From positions 558,001 through 622,000 of the forward strand of contig NZ_SRPJ01000001.1 in assembly GCF_004785665.1 (NCBI RefSeq): 64,000 bases of DNA. The letters run 5' to 3'. The notes under the pieces were generated by a model. That model saw nothing but the letters and a program-made list of their open reading frames with translations, did no database searches and had not been told where the DNA came from. This DNA comes from Staphylococcus pragensis. Lineage in GTDB: Bacteria; Bacillota; Bacilli; Staphylococcales; Staphylococcaceae. Shown piece after piece: positions 52,178 to 62,837 of this stretch; the first letter of the stretch is position 1; each line of letters starts with the position of its first letter. A program made the position numbers and the translations under genes.

Positions 52178-55100
52178 GTGGCAATGACGAATCAAGAAAA
52201 ATTTAGAGTACTTGCTGACCAAATCAAAATTTCAAATCAACTTGATAAAGAAATTCTTGAAAATGGGGAATTAACGCGCGTTGATGTATCAAATAAAAAT
52301 AGAACATGGGAATTTCAAATTACATTGCCATACTTTCTTTCGAATGAAGATTATTTAATCTTTACCAATGCAATCACCGAAGAATTTAAAGAAATCGCAA
52401 AAGTAGATTGGCATTTTACGATACAAAATACGAGTAACCAAGATGAACATGCAATCAAATACTTTGGTCACTGCATCGAACATACTGCTTTATCACCTAA
52501 AGTGAAGGGACAACTAAAGCAGAAACATTTAATTATGTCTGGTAATGTTTTAAAGATTATGACTTCAAACGATATTGAAAGAAATCATTTTGACAAAGTA
52601 TGTAACGGCAGTTTGGTTAAAGCTTTTCAAAAGTGTGGATTTGATATAGATAAAGTTGTCTTTGAAACAGATGAGTCTAACACGGATGAAGACTTAGCTT
52701 CATTAGAGGCGCATATTCAAGAAGAAGATGAAAAAAGCGCAAGAGAAGCAACCGAAAAAATGGAAAAAATCAAAGCTGAAAAAGCGAAACAACAAGATAA
52801 TAACGAAAGTAGCGTCGATAAATGTCAAATTGGTAAGCCAATTCAAGTTGAGAATATTAAACCAATTGAATCAATTATCGAAGAAGAATTTAAGGTAGCT
52901 ATTGAAGGGGTCATCTTTGATATTAATCTGAAAGAACTTAAAAGTGGCCGTCACATCGTAGAATTGAAAGTGACAGACTACACAGATTCATTAGTACTAA
53001 AAATGTTTACTAGAAAAAATAAAGATGACTTAGATCACTTTAAAGCATTAAGTGTAGGTAAATGGGTACGTGCACAAGGACGTATTGAAGAAGATACATT
53101 TGTGCGTGACTTAGTCATGATGATGGCAGATATTGAGGAAATCAAAAAGACACCAAAACAAGATAAAGCTGAAGAGAAACGTGTTGAATTCCATTTACAC
53201 ACGTCTATGAGTCAAATGGATGGGATTCCTAATATTGGCTCTTATGTAGCGCAAGCAGCAAACTGGGGTCATAAAGCTATTGCAGTAACCGATCATAATG
53301 TAGTACAGGCGTTCCCAGAAGCGCATAGTGCTGCTGAGAAAAATGGCATTAAAATGATTTACGGTATGGAAGGTATGCTTGTAGATGATGGTGTACCAAT
53401 TGCTTATAAACCGACAGATAGAGATTTAAAAGAAGCAACTTATGTCGTCTTTGATGTTGAGACAACAGGTTTATCTAACCAATATGATCAAATTATTGAA
53501 CTTGCCGCTGTAAAAGTGAAAGACGGCGAAATTATCGATAAATTTGAACGTTTTAGTAACCCGCATGAAAAGTTATCTGAAACAATCATTAATTTAACGC
53601 ATATCACGGATGATATGTTAACGGATGCTCCAGAAATTGAAGAAGTATTAACTGAATTTAAAGAATGGGTTGGAGACGCTATATTTGTAGCGCATAATGC
53701 TTCATTCGATATGGGCTTTATTGATACTGGATATGAAAGACTTGGTTTTGGTCCTTCTACAAATGGGGTTATTGATACGCTTGAATTATCTCGTACGATT
53801 AATACGGAATATGGTAAACATGGTTTGAACTTCTTAGCTAAAAAATATGGTGTAGAACTGACACAACACCACAGAGCCATTTACGATACTGAGGCAACAG
53901 CCTACATTTTCATAAAAATGGTGCAACAAATGAAAGAGTTAGGCGTTACAAATCATAAAGATATTAATAAAAAATTAACCAACGAAGATGCTTATAAACG
54001 TGCGCGTCCTAAGCATGTCACTTTAATTGTGCAAACTCAAGAGGGACTTAAAAATCTCTTCAAAATTGTAAGTGCATCATTAGTTAAATATTATTACCGC
54101 ACACCAAGAATTCCACGTTCACTGTTAAATGAATATCGAGAAGGCATCTTAGTGGGTACAGCTTGTGATGAGGGTGAACTATTCACTGCGGTAATGCAAA
54201 GAGATCAAGCAGAAGTTGAAAAAATCGCGAAATATTATGATTTCATTGAAGTTCAACCACCAAAACTTTATCAAGATTTAATTGATCGTGAATTAATTAG
54301 AGATACTGAAACGCTATATGAAATTTATGATCGTATCTTAAAAGCTGGTGAGAGTACAGGTATTCCGGTATTAGCAACTGGTAATGCGCATTATTTATAT
54401 GAACATGATGCGATTGCACGTAAAATTTTGATTGCTTCTCAACCAGGTAATCCTTTAAATCGCTCAACGTTACCAGAAGCTCATTTTAGAACGACAGATG
54501 AAATGTTAGACGAATTTCATTTCTTAGGAGAAGAAAAAGCCTATGAAATTGTGGTTAAAAATACAAATGAATTAGCAGATCGTATAGATAAAGTTATTCC
54601 AATTAAAGATAAACTGTTCACACCACGTATGGAAGGTGCTAACGAAGAAATACGAGAATTAAGTTATGCTAATGCGCGAAAACTTTATGGGGAAGATTTA
54701 CCTCAAATTGTTATTGATCGTTTAGAAAAAGAGTTAGCAAGTATTATCGGTAATGGTTTCTCTGTAATCTATCTAATTTCTCAACGATTAGTTAAAAAAT
54801 CATTAGATGATGGCTATCTTGTAGGATCTCGTGGTTCTGTAGGTTCAAGTTTCGTTGCGACAATGACTGAAATTACAGAAGTTAACCCACTACCACCGCA
54901 CTACATTTGTCCAAACTGTAAGACAAGTGAATTCTTTGATGATGGGTCAGTAGGGTCAGGATTTGACTTACCAGACAAGAAATGTGGTACATGTGGTGCT
55001 GAGTTAATTAAAGAGGGACAAGATATTCCGTTCGAAACGTTCTTAGGATTTAAAGGGGATAAAGTGCCTGATATTGACTTGAACTTTAGCGGTGAATATC

Positions 55101-56494
55101 AACCTAACGCCCATAACTATACGAAAGTGTTATTTGGTGAAGATAAAGTATTTCGTGCTGGAACAATTGGTACTGTTGCTGAAAAGACTGCCTTTGGTTA
55201 TGTAAAAGGTTATTTAAATGATCAAGGTATTCATAAACGCGGTGCTGAAGTGGATCGTCTAGTTAAAGGATGTACTGGTGTTAAACGTACGACTGGACAA
55301 CACCCTGGCGGTATTATCGTAGTACCTGATTACATGGATATATATGATTTTACGCCTATTCAATTCCCAGCAGATGACCAAAGTGCTTCATGGATGACCA
55401 CACACTTTGACTTCCATTCTATTCATGATAACGTATTAAAACTTGATATTCTTGGACACGATGACCCAACTATGATTCGTATGTTACAAGATTTATCAGG
55501 TATAGATCCTAAAACGATTCCAGTTGATGATAAAGAAACGATGCAAATCTTTAGTAGCCCTGAATCATTAGGTGTGACTGAAGAAGAAATTTTATGTAAA
55601 ACCGGAACATTTGGAGTGCCTGAATTTGGTACAGGATTTGTGCGTCAAATGTTAGAAGATACTAAACCTACAACGTTCTCAGAGCTTGTTCAAATTTCAG
55701 GGTTATCTCATGGTACAGACGTATGGCTAGGCAATGCGCAAGAACTAATTCGCTCTGGTATTTGTGATTTATCAAGCGTAATTGGTTGTCGTGACGATAT
55801 CATGGTTTATTTAATGTATGCAGGTCTAGAACCATCTATGGCTTTTAAAACAATGGAGTCTGTACGTAAAGGTAAAGGTTTAACGGATGAAATGATTGAA
55901 GCTATGAAAGAAAACGATGTACCAGATTGGTATTTAGATTCATGCCTTAAAATTAAGTACATGTTCCCTAAAGCCCATGCTGCTGCATATGTTTTAATGG
56001 CTGTGCGTATCGCGTATTTCAAAGTTCATCATCCTTTATACTATTATGCGGCTTATTTCACTATTCGTGCTTCAGACTTTGACTTAATTACAATGATTAA
56101 AGATAAAGAAAGCATCAAAAATACAGTTAAAGATATGTATTCTCGATATATGGATTTAGGTAAGAAAGAGAAAGACGTGTTAACTGTATTAGAAATAATG
56201 AACGAAATGGCGCATAGAGGTTTCCGTATGCAACCTATTAGCTTAGAAAAAAGTCAGGCGTTTGATTTTATTATCGAAGGCGATACTTTAATACCACCAT
56301 TTATCGCCGTTCCCGGTCTAGGTGAGAACGTAGCGAAACGTATTGTGGAAGCTCGTGAAGATGGTCCGTTCTTATCTAAAGAAGACTTAAATAAAAAAGC
56401 AGGTTTATCACAAAAAATCATTGAGTATTTAGATGATTTAGGTTCATTACCAGATTTACCAGATAAAGCACAGTTATCTATTTTTGATATCTAA
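52178..56494 (+). CDS. polC: DNA polymerase III alpha subunit, Gram-positive type (PolC)
   Basis: A 1438-residue replicative polymerase. An N-terminal domain (1-220) and OB fold (about 225-320) are followed by a PHP domain beginning EFHLHTSMSQMDG. Inserted in it is the 3'-5' exonuclease with FDVETTGLS, AHNASFDMGF and HRAIYDTEA. Next come the rest of the PHP domain, the zinc finger CPNCKT...CGTCGAE-like region (here CGTCGAEL) and the polymerase palm with PDIDLNFSGEYQ. A helix-hairpin-helix tail ends LPDKAQLSIFDI. The start is GTG after AAGGTGG, giving MAMTNQ as in relatives. Confidence 0.98.
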   Translation: MAMTNQEKFRVLADQIKISNQLDKEILENGELTRVDVSNKNRTWEFQITLPYFLSNEDYLIFTNAITEEFKEIAKVDWHFTIQNTSNQDEHAIKYFGHCIEHTALSPKVKGQLKQKHLIMSGNVLKIMTSNDIERNHFDKVCNGSLVKAFQKCGFDIDKVVFETDESNTDEDLASLEAHIQEEDEKSAREATEKMEKIKAEKAKQQDNNESSVDKCQIGKPIQVENIKPIESIIEEEFKVAIEGVIFDINLKELKSGRHIVELKVTDYTDSLVLKMFTRKNKDDLDHFKALSVGKWVRAQGRIEEDTFVRDLVMMMADIEEIKKTPKQDKAEEKRVEFHLHTSMSQMDGIPNIGSYVAQAANWGHKAIAVTDHNVVQAFPEAHSAAEKNGIKMIYGMEGMLVDDGVPIAYKPTDRDLKEATYVVFDVETTGLSNQYDQIIELAAVKVKDGEIIDKFERFSNPHEKLSETIINLTHITDDMLTDAPEIEEVLTEFKEWVGDAIFVAHNASFDMGFIDTGYERLGFGPSTNGVIDTLELSRTINTEYGKHGLNFLAKKYGVELTQHHRAIYDTEATAYIFIKMVQQMKELGVTNHKDINKKLTNEDAYKRARPKHVTLIVQTQEGLKNLFKIVSASLVKYYYRTPRIPRSLLNEYREGILVGTACDEGELFTAVMQRDQAEVEKIAKYYDFIEVQPPKLYQDLIDRELIRDTETLYEIYDRILKAGESTGIPVLATGNAHYLYEHDAIARKILIASQPGNPLNRSTLPEAHFRTTDEMLDEFHFLGEEKAYEIVVKNTNELADRIDKVIPIKDKLFTPRMEGANEEIRELSYANARKLYGEDLPQIVIDRLEKELASIIGNGFSVIYLISQRLVKKSLDDGYLVGSRGSVGSSFVATMTEITEVNPLPPHYICPNCKTSEFFDDGSVGSGFDLPDKKCGTCGAELIKEGQDIPFETFLGFKGDKVPDIDLNFSGEYQPNAHNYTKVLFGEDKVFRAGTIGTVAEKTAFGYVKGYLNDQGIHKRGAEVDRLVKGCTGVKRTTGQHPGGIIVVPDYMDIYDFTPIQFPADDQSASWMTTHFDFHSIHDNVLKLDILGHDDPTMIRMLQDLSGIDPKTIPVDDKETMQIFSSPESLGVTEEEILCKTGTFGVPEFGTGFVRQMLEDTKPTTFSELVQISGLSHGTDVWLGNAQELIRSGICDLSSVIGCRDDIMVYLMYAGLEPSMAFKTMESVRKGKGLTDEMIEAMKENDVPDWYLDSCLKIKYMFPKAHAAAYVLMAVRIAYFKVHHPLYYYAAYFTIRASDFDLITMIKDKESIKNTVKDMYSRYMDLGKKEKDVLTVLEIMNEMAHRGFRMQPISLEKSQAFDFIIEGDTLIPPFIAVPGLGENVAKRIVEAREDGPFLSKEDLNKKAGLSQKIIEYLDDLGSLPDLPDKAQLSIFDI

Positions 56495-56567
56495 AATGAG
56501 TAGGCCAACAAAGTTACTATTTTTTACTAAACTGGAACTATTCAATGCTTTATTTAAATAGCTTAAT

Positions 56568-56596
56568 TTGTTTAAAAAATGAACTTGTGATATAAT
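56568..56596 (+). promoter_or_regulatory. Promoter of the rimP-nusA-infB operon
   Basis: TTGTTT (56568-56573) and TATAAT (56591-56596) are 17 bases apart, with TGA before the -10 (extended). The predicted start is about 56603. Confidence 0.7.
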
Positions 56597-56620
56597 TGCA
56601 CTGTGTAAAAATTAGACTCA

Positions 56621-56661
56621 GGCAGAAAGAGTGGGCATATACCCGCTCTTTTCTATTTGCC
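56621..56661 (+). terminator. Leader hairpin before rimP, probable attenuator
   Basis: AAGAGTGGG pairs with CCCGCTCTT (one T-G pair) with outer GGCA/TGCC; the 3' arm runs into TTTTCTATTT. It sits between the promoter and the rimP Shine-Dalgarno, so it should terminate or attenuate transcription of the operon. NusA, encoded in the operon, promotes pausing and termination, so autoregulation is plausible. Confidence 0.6.
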
Positions 56662-56677
56662 AAAAAAGGAGGCCTGT

Positions 56678-57145
56678 ATGAGTAAAATAACTAAAGAAGT
56701 AGAAACTATCATTTCTCCTGTTTTAGACGAATTAAATTTTGAACTAGTAGATATCGAGTATGCTAAAGAAGGAAAAGATTATTTCTTAAGAATTTCTATC
56801 GATAAAGAAGGTGGCGTCGATTTAAATGATTGTACGCTTGCTTCTGAAAAGATAAGCGAAGTAATGGATGAGAAAGATCCAATATCTGAAATGTACTATT
56901 TAGATGTTGCCTCACCAGGTGCTGAGCGACCAATAAAAAAAGAAAAAGATTATCAAAATGCAATCGACAAACCAGTATTTGTGTCACTATACGCTCCTGT
57001 TGAAGGAGATAAAGAATGGTTAGGCATCTTAAAAGGTGTCACTGATGATGCAATTACGATGGAAGTTAAAGAAAAAGCTAGAACTAAAAATATCGAAATC
57101 CCAAGAAATAAAATTGCAAAAGCACGTCACGCAGTAATGATTTAA
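56678..57145 (+). CDS. rimP: Ribosome maturation factor RimP
   Basis: A 155-residue 30S assembly factor. It has the N-terminal RimP core with ELVDIEYAKEGKDYFLRI and DYYLDVASPGAERP-like segment (here MYYLDVASPGAERP), and a C-terminal SH3-like barrel. The ATG at 56678 is chosen because AAAAAAGGAGG lies just upstream; a frame from 56657 exists but would begin within the leader hairpin. It heads the rimP-nusA-rnpM-ylxQ-infB operon. Confidence 0.96.
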   Translation: MSKITKEVETIISPVLDELNFELVDIEYAKEGKDYFLRISIDKEGGVDLNDCTLASEKISEVMDEKDPISEMYYLDVASPGAERPIKKEKDYQNAIDKPVFVSLYAPVEGDKEWLGILKGVTDDAITMEVKEKARTKNIEIPRNKIAKARHAVMI

Positions 57146-57165
57146 CGTGATGAGGAGGAATAATT

Positions 57166-58422
57166 GTGGCAAGTAATGAGTTATTATTAGCAACTGAATA
57201 TTTAGAGAAAGAAAAGAAAATCCCAAGAGAAGTTTTAATTGATGCCATTGAAGCAGCATTAATTACAGCATATAAGAAAAACTATGATAGCGCTAGAAAC
57301 GTGCGCGTTGAATTAAATATGGATGAAGGTACTTTCAAAGTTATCGCACGTAAAGAAGTCGTAGAAGAAGTACTTGATGACCGTGATGAAGTTGATTTAA
57401 GTACAGCATTAGTTAAAAACCCTGCTTATGAAATTGGCGATATTTATGAAGAAGATGTGACACCTAAAGACTTTGGTCGTGTAGGTGCACAAGCAGCTAA
57501 ACAAGCGGTAATGCAACGTTTAAGAGATGCTGAAAGAGAAATTCTTTATAAAGAATTTATCGACAAAGAAGAAGACATTTTAACAGGTGTGATTGACCGT
57601 GTTGATCATCGCTATGTTTATGTTAATTTAGGTCGTATTGAAGCTGTATTATCTGAAGCTGAAAGAAGTCCTAATGAAAGTTACATTCCAAATGAACGCA
57701 TCAAAGTGTACGTAAACAAAGTTGAACAAACTACTAAAGGCCCTCAAATTTATGTGTCTAGAAGTCATCCAGGTTTACTTAAACGTTTATTTGAGCAAGA
57801 GGTACCTGAAATCTACGATGGAACTGTTATCGTTAAATCAGTAGCACGTGAAGCGGGAGACCGTTCTAAAATCAGTGTTCACTCTGAAAATCCTGACATT
57901 GATGCAGTAGGCGCATGTGTAGGTGCTAAAGGTGCGCGTGTTGAAGCTGTAGTTGAAGAACTTGGCGGAGAAAAAATTGATATCGTTCAATGGAACGAAG
58001 ATCCTAAAGTTTTCGTGCGCAATGCATTAAGCCCATCACAAGTACTTGAAGTAATTGTTAATGAAGATAACCAATCTACAGTCGTAGTTGTACCTGATTA
58101 TCAATTATCTCTTGCTATCGGTAAAAGAGGTCAAAACGCACGTTTAGCAGCCAAATTAACTGGTTGGAAGATTGATATTAAATCAGAAACTGATGCACGT
58201 GAAGCGGGCATTTATCCTGTTATCGAATCAGAAGAACAAGCTGATGAAATCGTTATGACAGGCGATGAAGATGTAGAAATCGATGATGTGAATTTAGAAG
58301 AATCTAATTTAACAACTGCTGAGTTAGCAGCCGAAATCGATGAACCTTCTGATGAAGAAAGTGAAGAAACTTCTGAAGACGTAGAGCAAACTGAAGAAGA
58401 GAATGAAAATAAAGACGTTTAA
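57166..58422 (+). CDS. nusA: Transcription factor NusA
   Basis: A 418-residue elongation and termination factor. The N-terminal RNA polymerase-binding domain (1-125) is followed by S1 (about 135-200, with GVIDRVDHRYVYVNLG) and two KH domains (with GACVGAKGARVEAV and LAIGKRGQNARLAAKLTGW). The C-terminal 65 residues are a strongly acidic Glu/Asp/Ser tail, which seems a little longer than in S. aureus NusA. The start is GTG, with GAGGAGGAA upstream. Confidence 0.97.
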   Translation: MASNELLLATEYLEKEKKIPREVLIDAIEAALITAYKKNYDSARNVRVELNMDEGTFKVIARKEVVEEVLDDRDEVDLSTALVKNPAYEIGDIYEEDVTPKDFGRVGAQAAKQAVMQRLRDAEREILYKEFIDKEEDILTGVIDRVDHRYVYVNLGRIEAVLSEAERSPNESYIPNERIKVYVNKVEQTTKGPQIYVSRSHPGLLKRLFEQEVPEIYDGTVIVKSVAREAGDRSKISVHSENPDIDAVGACVGAKGARVEAVVEELGGEKIDIVQWNEDPKVFVRNALSPSQVLEVIVNEDNQSTVVVVPDYQLSLAIGKRGQNARLAAKLTGWKIDIKSETDAREAGIYPVIESEEQADEIVMTGDEDVEIDDVNLEESNLTTAELAAEIDEPSDEESEETSEDVEQTEEENENKDV

Positions 58423-58449
58423 GCACAAAATTGGGGTGAGTAATTAATA

Positions 58450-58734
58450 ATGAAGAAGAAAAAAATTCCAATGCGCAAATGTATTATTACTAATGAAATG
58501 CGTCCTAAAAAAGAAATGATTCGCGTTGTTATTAATAAAGAAGGCGAGATATTTGCTGATGGTACAGGGAAACAACAAGGTAGAGGCGCATATGTTTCAA
58601 AAGATGTTAAAAGTGTAGAAGAAGCTCAACAAAAAGGCGTACTTGAGAGATATTTTAATGAAAATCCTGAAAAATTAGACCCAGTCTACAAAGAAATTAT
58701 CAGATTAATTTATAGAGAAGAGATTCCTAAATGA
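58450..58734 (+). CDS. rnpM: RNase P modulator RnpM (YlxR)
   Basis: A 94-residue YlxR-family RNA-binding protein (DUF448). MRKCIITNEMRPKKEMIRVV near its start and GRGAYVSKD are the signatures. Recent work on Firmicutes shows the family binds the RNase P RNA and lowers its activity. It is 27 bases after nusA and overlaps ylxQ by 4 bases (ATGA). Confidence 0.93.
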   Translation: MKKKKIPMRKCIITNEMRPKKEMIRVVINKEGEIFADGTGKQQGRGAYVSKDVKSVEEAQQKGVLERYFNENPEKLDPVYKEIIRLIYREEIPK

Positions 58735-59048
58735 CCAAAGAAAAAATATTTAATTTTTTAGGGTTAGCTATGAGAGCTAGAAAAGTTAAAGCAGGAGAAT
58801 CTGTATTATTAACAGAAATAAAAAAACAAAATGTTAAATTGGTTATTTTAGCATCTGATGCTTCTGAAAACTCTATAAAAAATATACAAAATAAATGTGA
58901 AACATATCATGTTCCATTTAGAATTTTCGGTACGAGAGCAGAATTAGGCCAATCTTTAGGCAAAGCAAAACGTGTAAATGTTGGAGTCACTGACTCAGGA
59001 TTTGCTAAAAAGCTAAAGGCTATGATTGATGAATATTGTAAGGAGTGA
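58731..59048 (+). CDS. ylxQ: L7Ae-family RNA-binding protein YlxQ
   Basis: A 105-residue L7Ae/L30e-like protein that likely binds kink-turn [22 protein letters not shown] and [12 protein letters not shown] fit the L7Ae fold. It lies between rnpM and infB, where it is conserved in Firmicutes. Its cellular role is not settled. Confidence 0.92.
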   Translation: MTKEKIFNFLGLAMRARKVKAGESVLLTEIKKQNVKLVILASDASENSIKNIQNKCETYHVPFRIFGTRAELGQSLGKAKRVNVGVTDSGFAKKLKAMIDEYCKE

Positions 59049-59052
59049 TTAT

Positions 59053-61173
59053 ATGAGTAAAAAAAGAATTTATGAATATGCGAAAGAGTTAAACGTGAAA
59101 AGTAAAGAGATTATCGATGAGTTAAAAAAAATGGACGTAGAAGTATCTAATCACATGCAAGCGCTAGAAGACGATCAAATTAAAGTGCTTGATAAGAAAT
59201 TTAAACCACAACAAAGTGGTAATAATGATAAACAAACTACTCAAAATAATCACCAAAAACAACAAAGTAATAACAATAATAAGAAACAAAATAACAAAGG
59301 TAACGCTAATCCTAAAAACAATAATAAAAATAAAAACAACAAAAACAATAAAAGCAACAAAAATAATAAGAACAATAATAAAGGAAACAAAAATAAACCA
59401 GCAGCTGAACCAAAAGAAATGCCATCAAAAATCACTTATGAAGAAGGCATTACTGTTGGTGAATTAGCGGATAAATTAAATATTGAATCATCAGGCATCA
59501 TTAAAAAATTATTCTTATTAGGTATTGTAGCGAATATTAACCAATCTTTAGATGAAGAAACGTTAGAATTAATTGCTGATGACTATGGTGTAGAAATTGA
59601 AAAAGAAGTAGTAGTTAATGAAGAAGATCTTTCAACTTACTTTGATAACGAAGAAGACGATCCAGATGCAATTGAAAGACCGGCTGTAGTGACTATTATG
59701 GGTCACGTTGACCATGGTAAAACAACGTTACTTGATTCAATTCGTCATACAAAAGTAACTGCTGGCGAAGCAGGTGGTATTACACAACATATCGGTGCAT
59801 ATCAAATTGAAAATGCTGGTAAGAAAATTACTTTCTTAGATACTCCTGGACACGCAGCTTTCACTACAATGCGTGCACGTGGTGCTCAAGTTACAGATAT
59901 CACAATCTTAGTAGTAGCAGCAGATGATGGTGTAATGCCACAAACAATTGAAGCGATTAACCATGCCAAAGAAGCAAATGTACCTACAATCGTTGCGGTA
60001 AATAAAATCGATAAACCAACTGCTAACCCAGATCGCGTTATGCAAGAATTAACTGAATATGGTTTGATTCCTGAAGATTGGGGCGGTGACACAATCTTTG
60101 TTCAGTTATCAGCATTAAGTGGCGATGGTATCGATGACTTATTAGAAATGATTGGTTTAGTAGCTGAAGTTCAAGAATTAAAAGCTAACCCAGATAAACA
60201 AGCTGTTGGTACTGTAATTGAAGCAGAATTAGATAAATCACGTGGTCCAGCAGCATCATTACTTGTACAAAATGGTACATTAAATGTTGGTGATTCAATC
60301 GTAGTAGGTAACACGTATGGACGTATTCGTGCTATGGTAAATGACCTTGGTCAAAGAATTAAAACTGCAGGCCCATCAACTCCTGTTGAAATCACTGGTA
60401 TTAATGACGTACCTTTAGCTGGTGACCGTTTCGTTATTTTCAAAGATGAGAAACAAGCACGTCGTATCGGTGAAGCACGTCATGAAGCAAGCGTAATTCA
60501 ACAACGTCAAGAAAGTAAAAATGTTTCGCTAGATAATTTATTTGAACAAATGAAACAAGGTGAAATGAAAGATCTTAACGTTATTATTAAAGGTGACGTT
60601 CAAGGTTCAGTAGAAGCCTTAGCCGCTTCATTAATGAAGATTGATGTTGAAGGTGTAAACGTACGTATCATCCACACTGCCGTAGGTGCTATCAATGAAT
60701 CAGATGTAACATTAGCTAATGCATCTAATGGTATCATTATCGGATTTAACGTTCGTCCAGATGCAGGTGCTAAACGAGCTGCTGAAGCTGAAAATGTAGA
60801 TATGCGTCTTCACCGTGTTATTTACAATGTTATCGAAGAAATCGAATCAGCAATGAAAGGTTTATTAGACCCTGAATTTGAAGAGCAAGTTATTGGTCAA
60901 GCTGAAGTACGTCAAACATTTAAAGTATCTAAAGTGGGTACAATCGCAGGTAGTTACGTAACTGAAGGTAAAATCACACGTAACGCAGGTGTACGTATTA
61001 TCAGAGACGGTATCGTTTTATTTGAAGGTGAATTAGACACATTAAAACGTTTCAAAGATGATGCTAAAGAAGTAGCACAAGGCTACGAATGTGGTATTAC
61101 AATTGAGAAATTCAACGATATTAAAGAAGGCGATATTATCGAAGCCTTTGAAATGGTAGAAGTTGAAAGATAA
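59053..61173 (+). CDS. infB: Translation initiation factor IF-2
   Basis: A 706-residue GTPase that places fMet-tRNA on the ribosome. The IF2_N helical module ([19 protein letters not shown]) is followed by an Asn/Lys-rich low-complexity linker (about 55-118). A second IF2_N module (about 130-190) leads to the G domain with [20 protein letters not shown] and NKIDK. Domains II-IV end with [10 protein letters not shown]. The ATG at 59053 has AAGGAGTGA upstream; the open frame from 59026 lies within ylxQ and does not match the family. Confidence 0.97.
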   Translation: MSKKRIYEYAKELNVKSKEIIDELKKMDVEVSNHMQALEDDQIKVLDKKFKPQQSGNNDKQTTQNNHQKQQSNNNNKKQNNKGNANPKNNNKNKNNKNNKSNKNNKNNNKGNKNKPAAEPKEMPSKITYEEGITVGELADKLNIESSGIIKKLFLLGIVANINQSLDEETLELIADDYGVEIEKEVVVNEEDLSTYFDNEEDDPDAIERPAVVTIMGHVDHGKTTLLDSIRHTKVTAGEAGGITQHIGAYQIENAGKKITFLDTPGHAAFTTMRARGAQVTDITILVVAADDGVMPQTIEAINHAKEANVPTIVAVNKIDKPTANPDRVMQELTEYGLIPEDWGGDTIFVQLSALSGDGIDDLLEMIGLVAEVQELKANPDKQAVGTVIEAELDKSRGPAASLLVQNGTLNVGDSIVVGNTYGRIRAMVNDLGQRIKTAGPSTPVEITGINDVPLAGDRFVIFKDEKQARRIGEARHEASVIQQRQESKNVSLDNLFEQMKQGEMKDLNVIIKGDVQGSVEALAASLMKIDVEGVNVRIIHTAVGAINESDVTLANASNGIIIGFNVRPDAGAKRAAEAENVDMRLHRVIYNVIEEIESAMKGLLDPEFEEQVIGQAEVRQTFKVSKVGTIAGSYVTEGKITRNAGVRIIRDGIVLFEGELDTLKRFKDDAKEVAQGYECGITIEKFNDIKEGDIIEAFEMVEVER

Positions 61174-61237
61174 TTTAACCCTTTAAGTTAGTTAGATTTT
61201 AAGGTAAAAATAACTATATGAAGCCACATAGCAAATT

Positions 61238-61351
61238 CGCAGTAGTTGATTGAATTGAGAAGTCGCTTATAACAAGCCTTTCTCAACGTTAGTCTTTCTT
61301 GCGGGGGTGGGACAATGATTTCTAATTGATTTCAGTCCCACTCCCTTTTTT
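61238..61351. repeat. Structured intergenic repeat element, copy 2 (infB terminator)
   Basis: This element resembles the one at 22.4 kb: CGCAGTAGTTGATTG, then a hairpin TTGAGAAG/CTTTCTCAA, then TTGCGGGGGTGGGAC pairing with GTCCCACTCCC (61303-61345). Here the second hairpin is followed by TTTTTT, so it acts as a Rho-independent terminator for infB. The remainder of the 280-base infB-rbfA gap is AT-rich without features I can name. Confidence 0.7.
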
Positions 61352-61453
61352 AAGAAATAAAAGTAATATAATCATTTCTAAAGTTTAAACGAACTGAAAA
61401 AAGGAAATTTAAAAGATAAGTAGAATTAAACATCAATTAAAGAGGTGACACAA

Positions 61454-61804
61454 ATGAGTAACATGAGAGCAGAACGTGTTGGCGAACAAATGAAAAAAGA
61501 AATTATGGATATCGTTAATAATAAAGTGAAAGATCCTAGAGTAGGTTTCATCACAATTACTGATGTTGACTTAACAAATGACTTATCACAAGCTAAAGTA
61601 TTTTTAACAGTACTTGGTAGTGACAAAGAAGTGAAAGATACTTTTAAAGCTTTAGATAAAGCTAAAGGATTTATTAAATCTGAATTGGGTTCAAGAATGA
61701 GATTACGTATTATTCCAGAATTATTCTTTGAATACGATGAGTCAATCGAATACGGAAATAAAATTGAAAAAATGATTCAAGATTTACACAAACAAGATAA
61801 ATAA
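61454..61804 (+). CDS. rbfA: Ribosome-binding factor A
   Basis: A 116-residue KH-fold protein needed for 16S 5'-end maturation and cold growth. [32 protein letters not shown] and [15 protein letters not shown] are typical. The ATG at 61454 has AGAGGTGA at proper spacing; a GTG at 61445 is inside that site. Confidence 0.97.
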   Translation: MSNMRAERVGEQMKKEIMDIVNNKVKDPRVGFITITDVDLTNDLSQAKVFLTVLGSDKEVKDTFKALDKAKGFIKSELGSRMRLRIIPELFFEYDESIEYGNKIEKMIQDLHKQDK

Positions 61805-61813
61805 TGAAGGATT

Positions 61814-61845
61814 GGCTGAGGCATAGTATCATGTCTCAGCCTCTC
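61814..61845 (+). terminator. Hairpin after rbfA, possible terminator
   Basis: GGCTGAG-CAT pairs with ATG-CTCAGCC around a 6-base loop. There is only a poor T stretch after it (TCTCAATTATT), so termination may be partial. Confidence 0.5.
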
Positions 61846-61902
61846 AATTATTACTGAAATAAAACTTATACATAAATCGTTTTAGGATAAGGGCGTGAAA
61901 TA

Positions 61903-62823
61903 ATGTACAACGGCATTTTACCCGTATATAAAGAACGTGGACTTACAAGTCACGATGTTGTATTTAAATTAAGAAAAATTTTAAAAACGAAAAAAATCGG
62001 TCATACTGGCACATTAGATCCAGAAGTTGCAGGGGTGTTACCTATTTGTATTGGGCCTGCTACTAGAGTGAGTGACTATATTATGGATATGGGTAAATCT
62101 TATAAAGCGACTGTTTCAATTGGTGAAAGTACAACTACTGAAGATCAAACTGGAGAAGTTATTAATAAGGTGAATATTGCGCCAAATGAACTTAATGAAC
62201 GTCAAGTAGATTTAATATTAGAAGATTTTCAAGGTATCATAACTCAAGTTCCACCTATGTATTCTTCAGTAAAAGTGAATGGCAAAAAATTGTACGAATA
62301 TGCGAGAAACGGTGAAACGGTAGAACGACCAGAAAGAAAAGTGAATATTAAACAAATCGAACGCACGTCAGATTTAGTGTTTAAAGATAATCAATGTCAT
62401 TTTGATATCATTGTTCATTGTGGAAAAGGGACATATATTCGTACGCTTGCCACTGATATAGGAAAAGAATTAGGTTATCCAGCTCACATGTCTTTATTAA
62501 CGCGCACAACTTCAGGTGGCTTTGATATTAAAGAAAGTTTAACACTTGAACAAATTTCAGATTTCCATGAGCAAGACACATTACAATCTCATTTATTTCC
62601 TATAGAATATGGTTTGAAAAGTTTGCCTGAGATACTTATTTCAGATGAAAATATGAAAAAAAGAATTTTAAATGGTCAGAAATTTAATAAGAAAACATTT
62701 AAAAAATCAATAAAAAGTGATCAACTTGTATTTAAAGATGCAGACACTGACAAAGTAATGGCTATTTATGTTCAACATCCTGACAAACCACATGAAATAA
62801 AACCTAAAAAAGTATTCAATTAA
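61903..62823 (+). CDS. truB: tRNA pseudouridine(55) synthase
   Basis: A 306-residue pseudouridine synthase acting on U55 in the T loop. The catalytic Asp lies in [35 protein letters not shown] and [14 protein letters not shown] are further signatures. A C-terminal PUA-like part ends the protein. It is 14 bases before ribF, a conserved neighbour. Confidence 0.97.
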   Translation: MYNGILPVYKERGLTSHDVVFKLRKILKTKKIGHTGTLDPEVAGVLPICIGPATRVSDYIMDMGKSYKATVSIGESTTTEDQTGEVINKVNIAPNELNERQVDLILEDFQGIITQVPPMYSSVKVNGKKLYEYARNGETVERPERKVNIKQIERTSDLVFKDNQCHFDIIVHCGKGTYIRTLATDIGKELGYPAHMSLLTRTTSGGFDIKESLTLEQISDFHEQDTLQSHLFPIEYGLKSLPEILISDENMKKRILNGQKFNKKTFKKSIKSDQLVFKDADTDKVMAIYVQHPDKPHEIKPKKVFN

Positions 62824-62837
62824 AGGAGTTAGACGTT

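Noticed and set aside
59189-59467. 92-residue + strand frame rich in Ile/Thr/Lys inside infB
   Set aside because: It is a shifted reading of the Asn/Lys-rich IF-2 linker.
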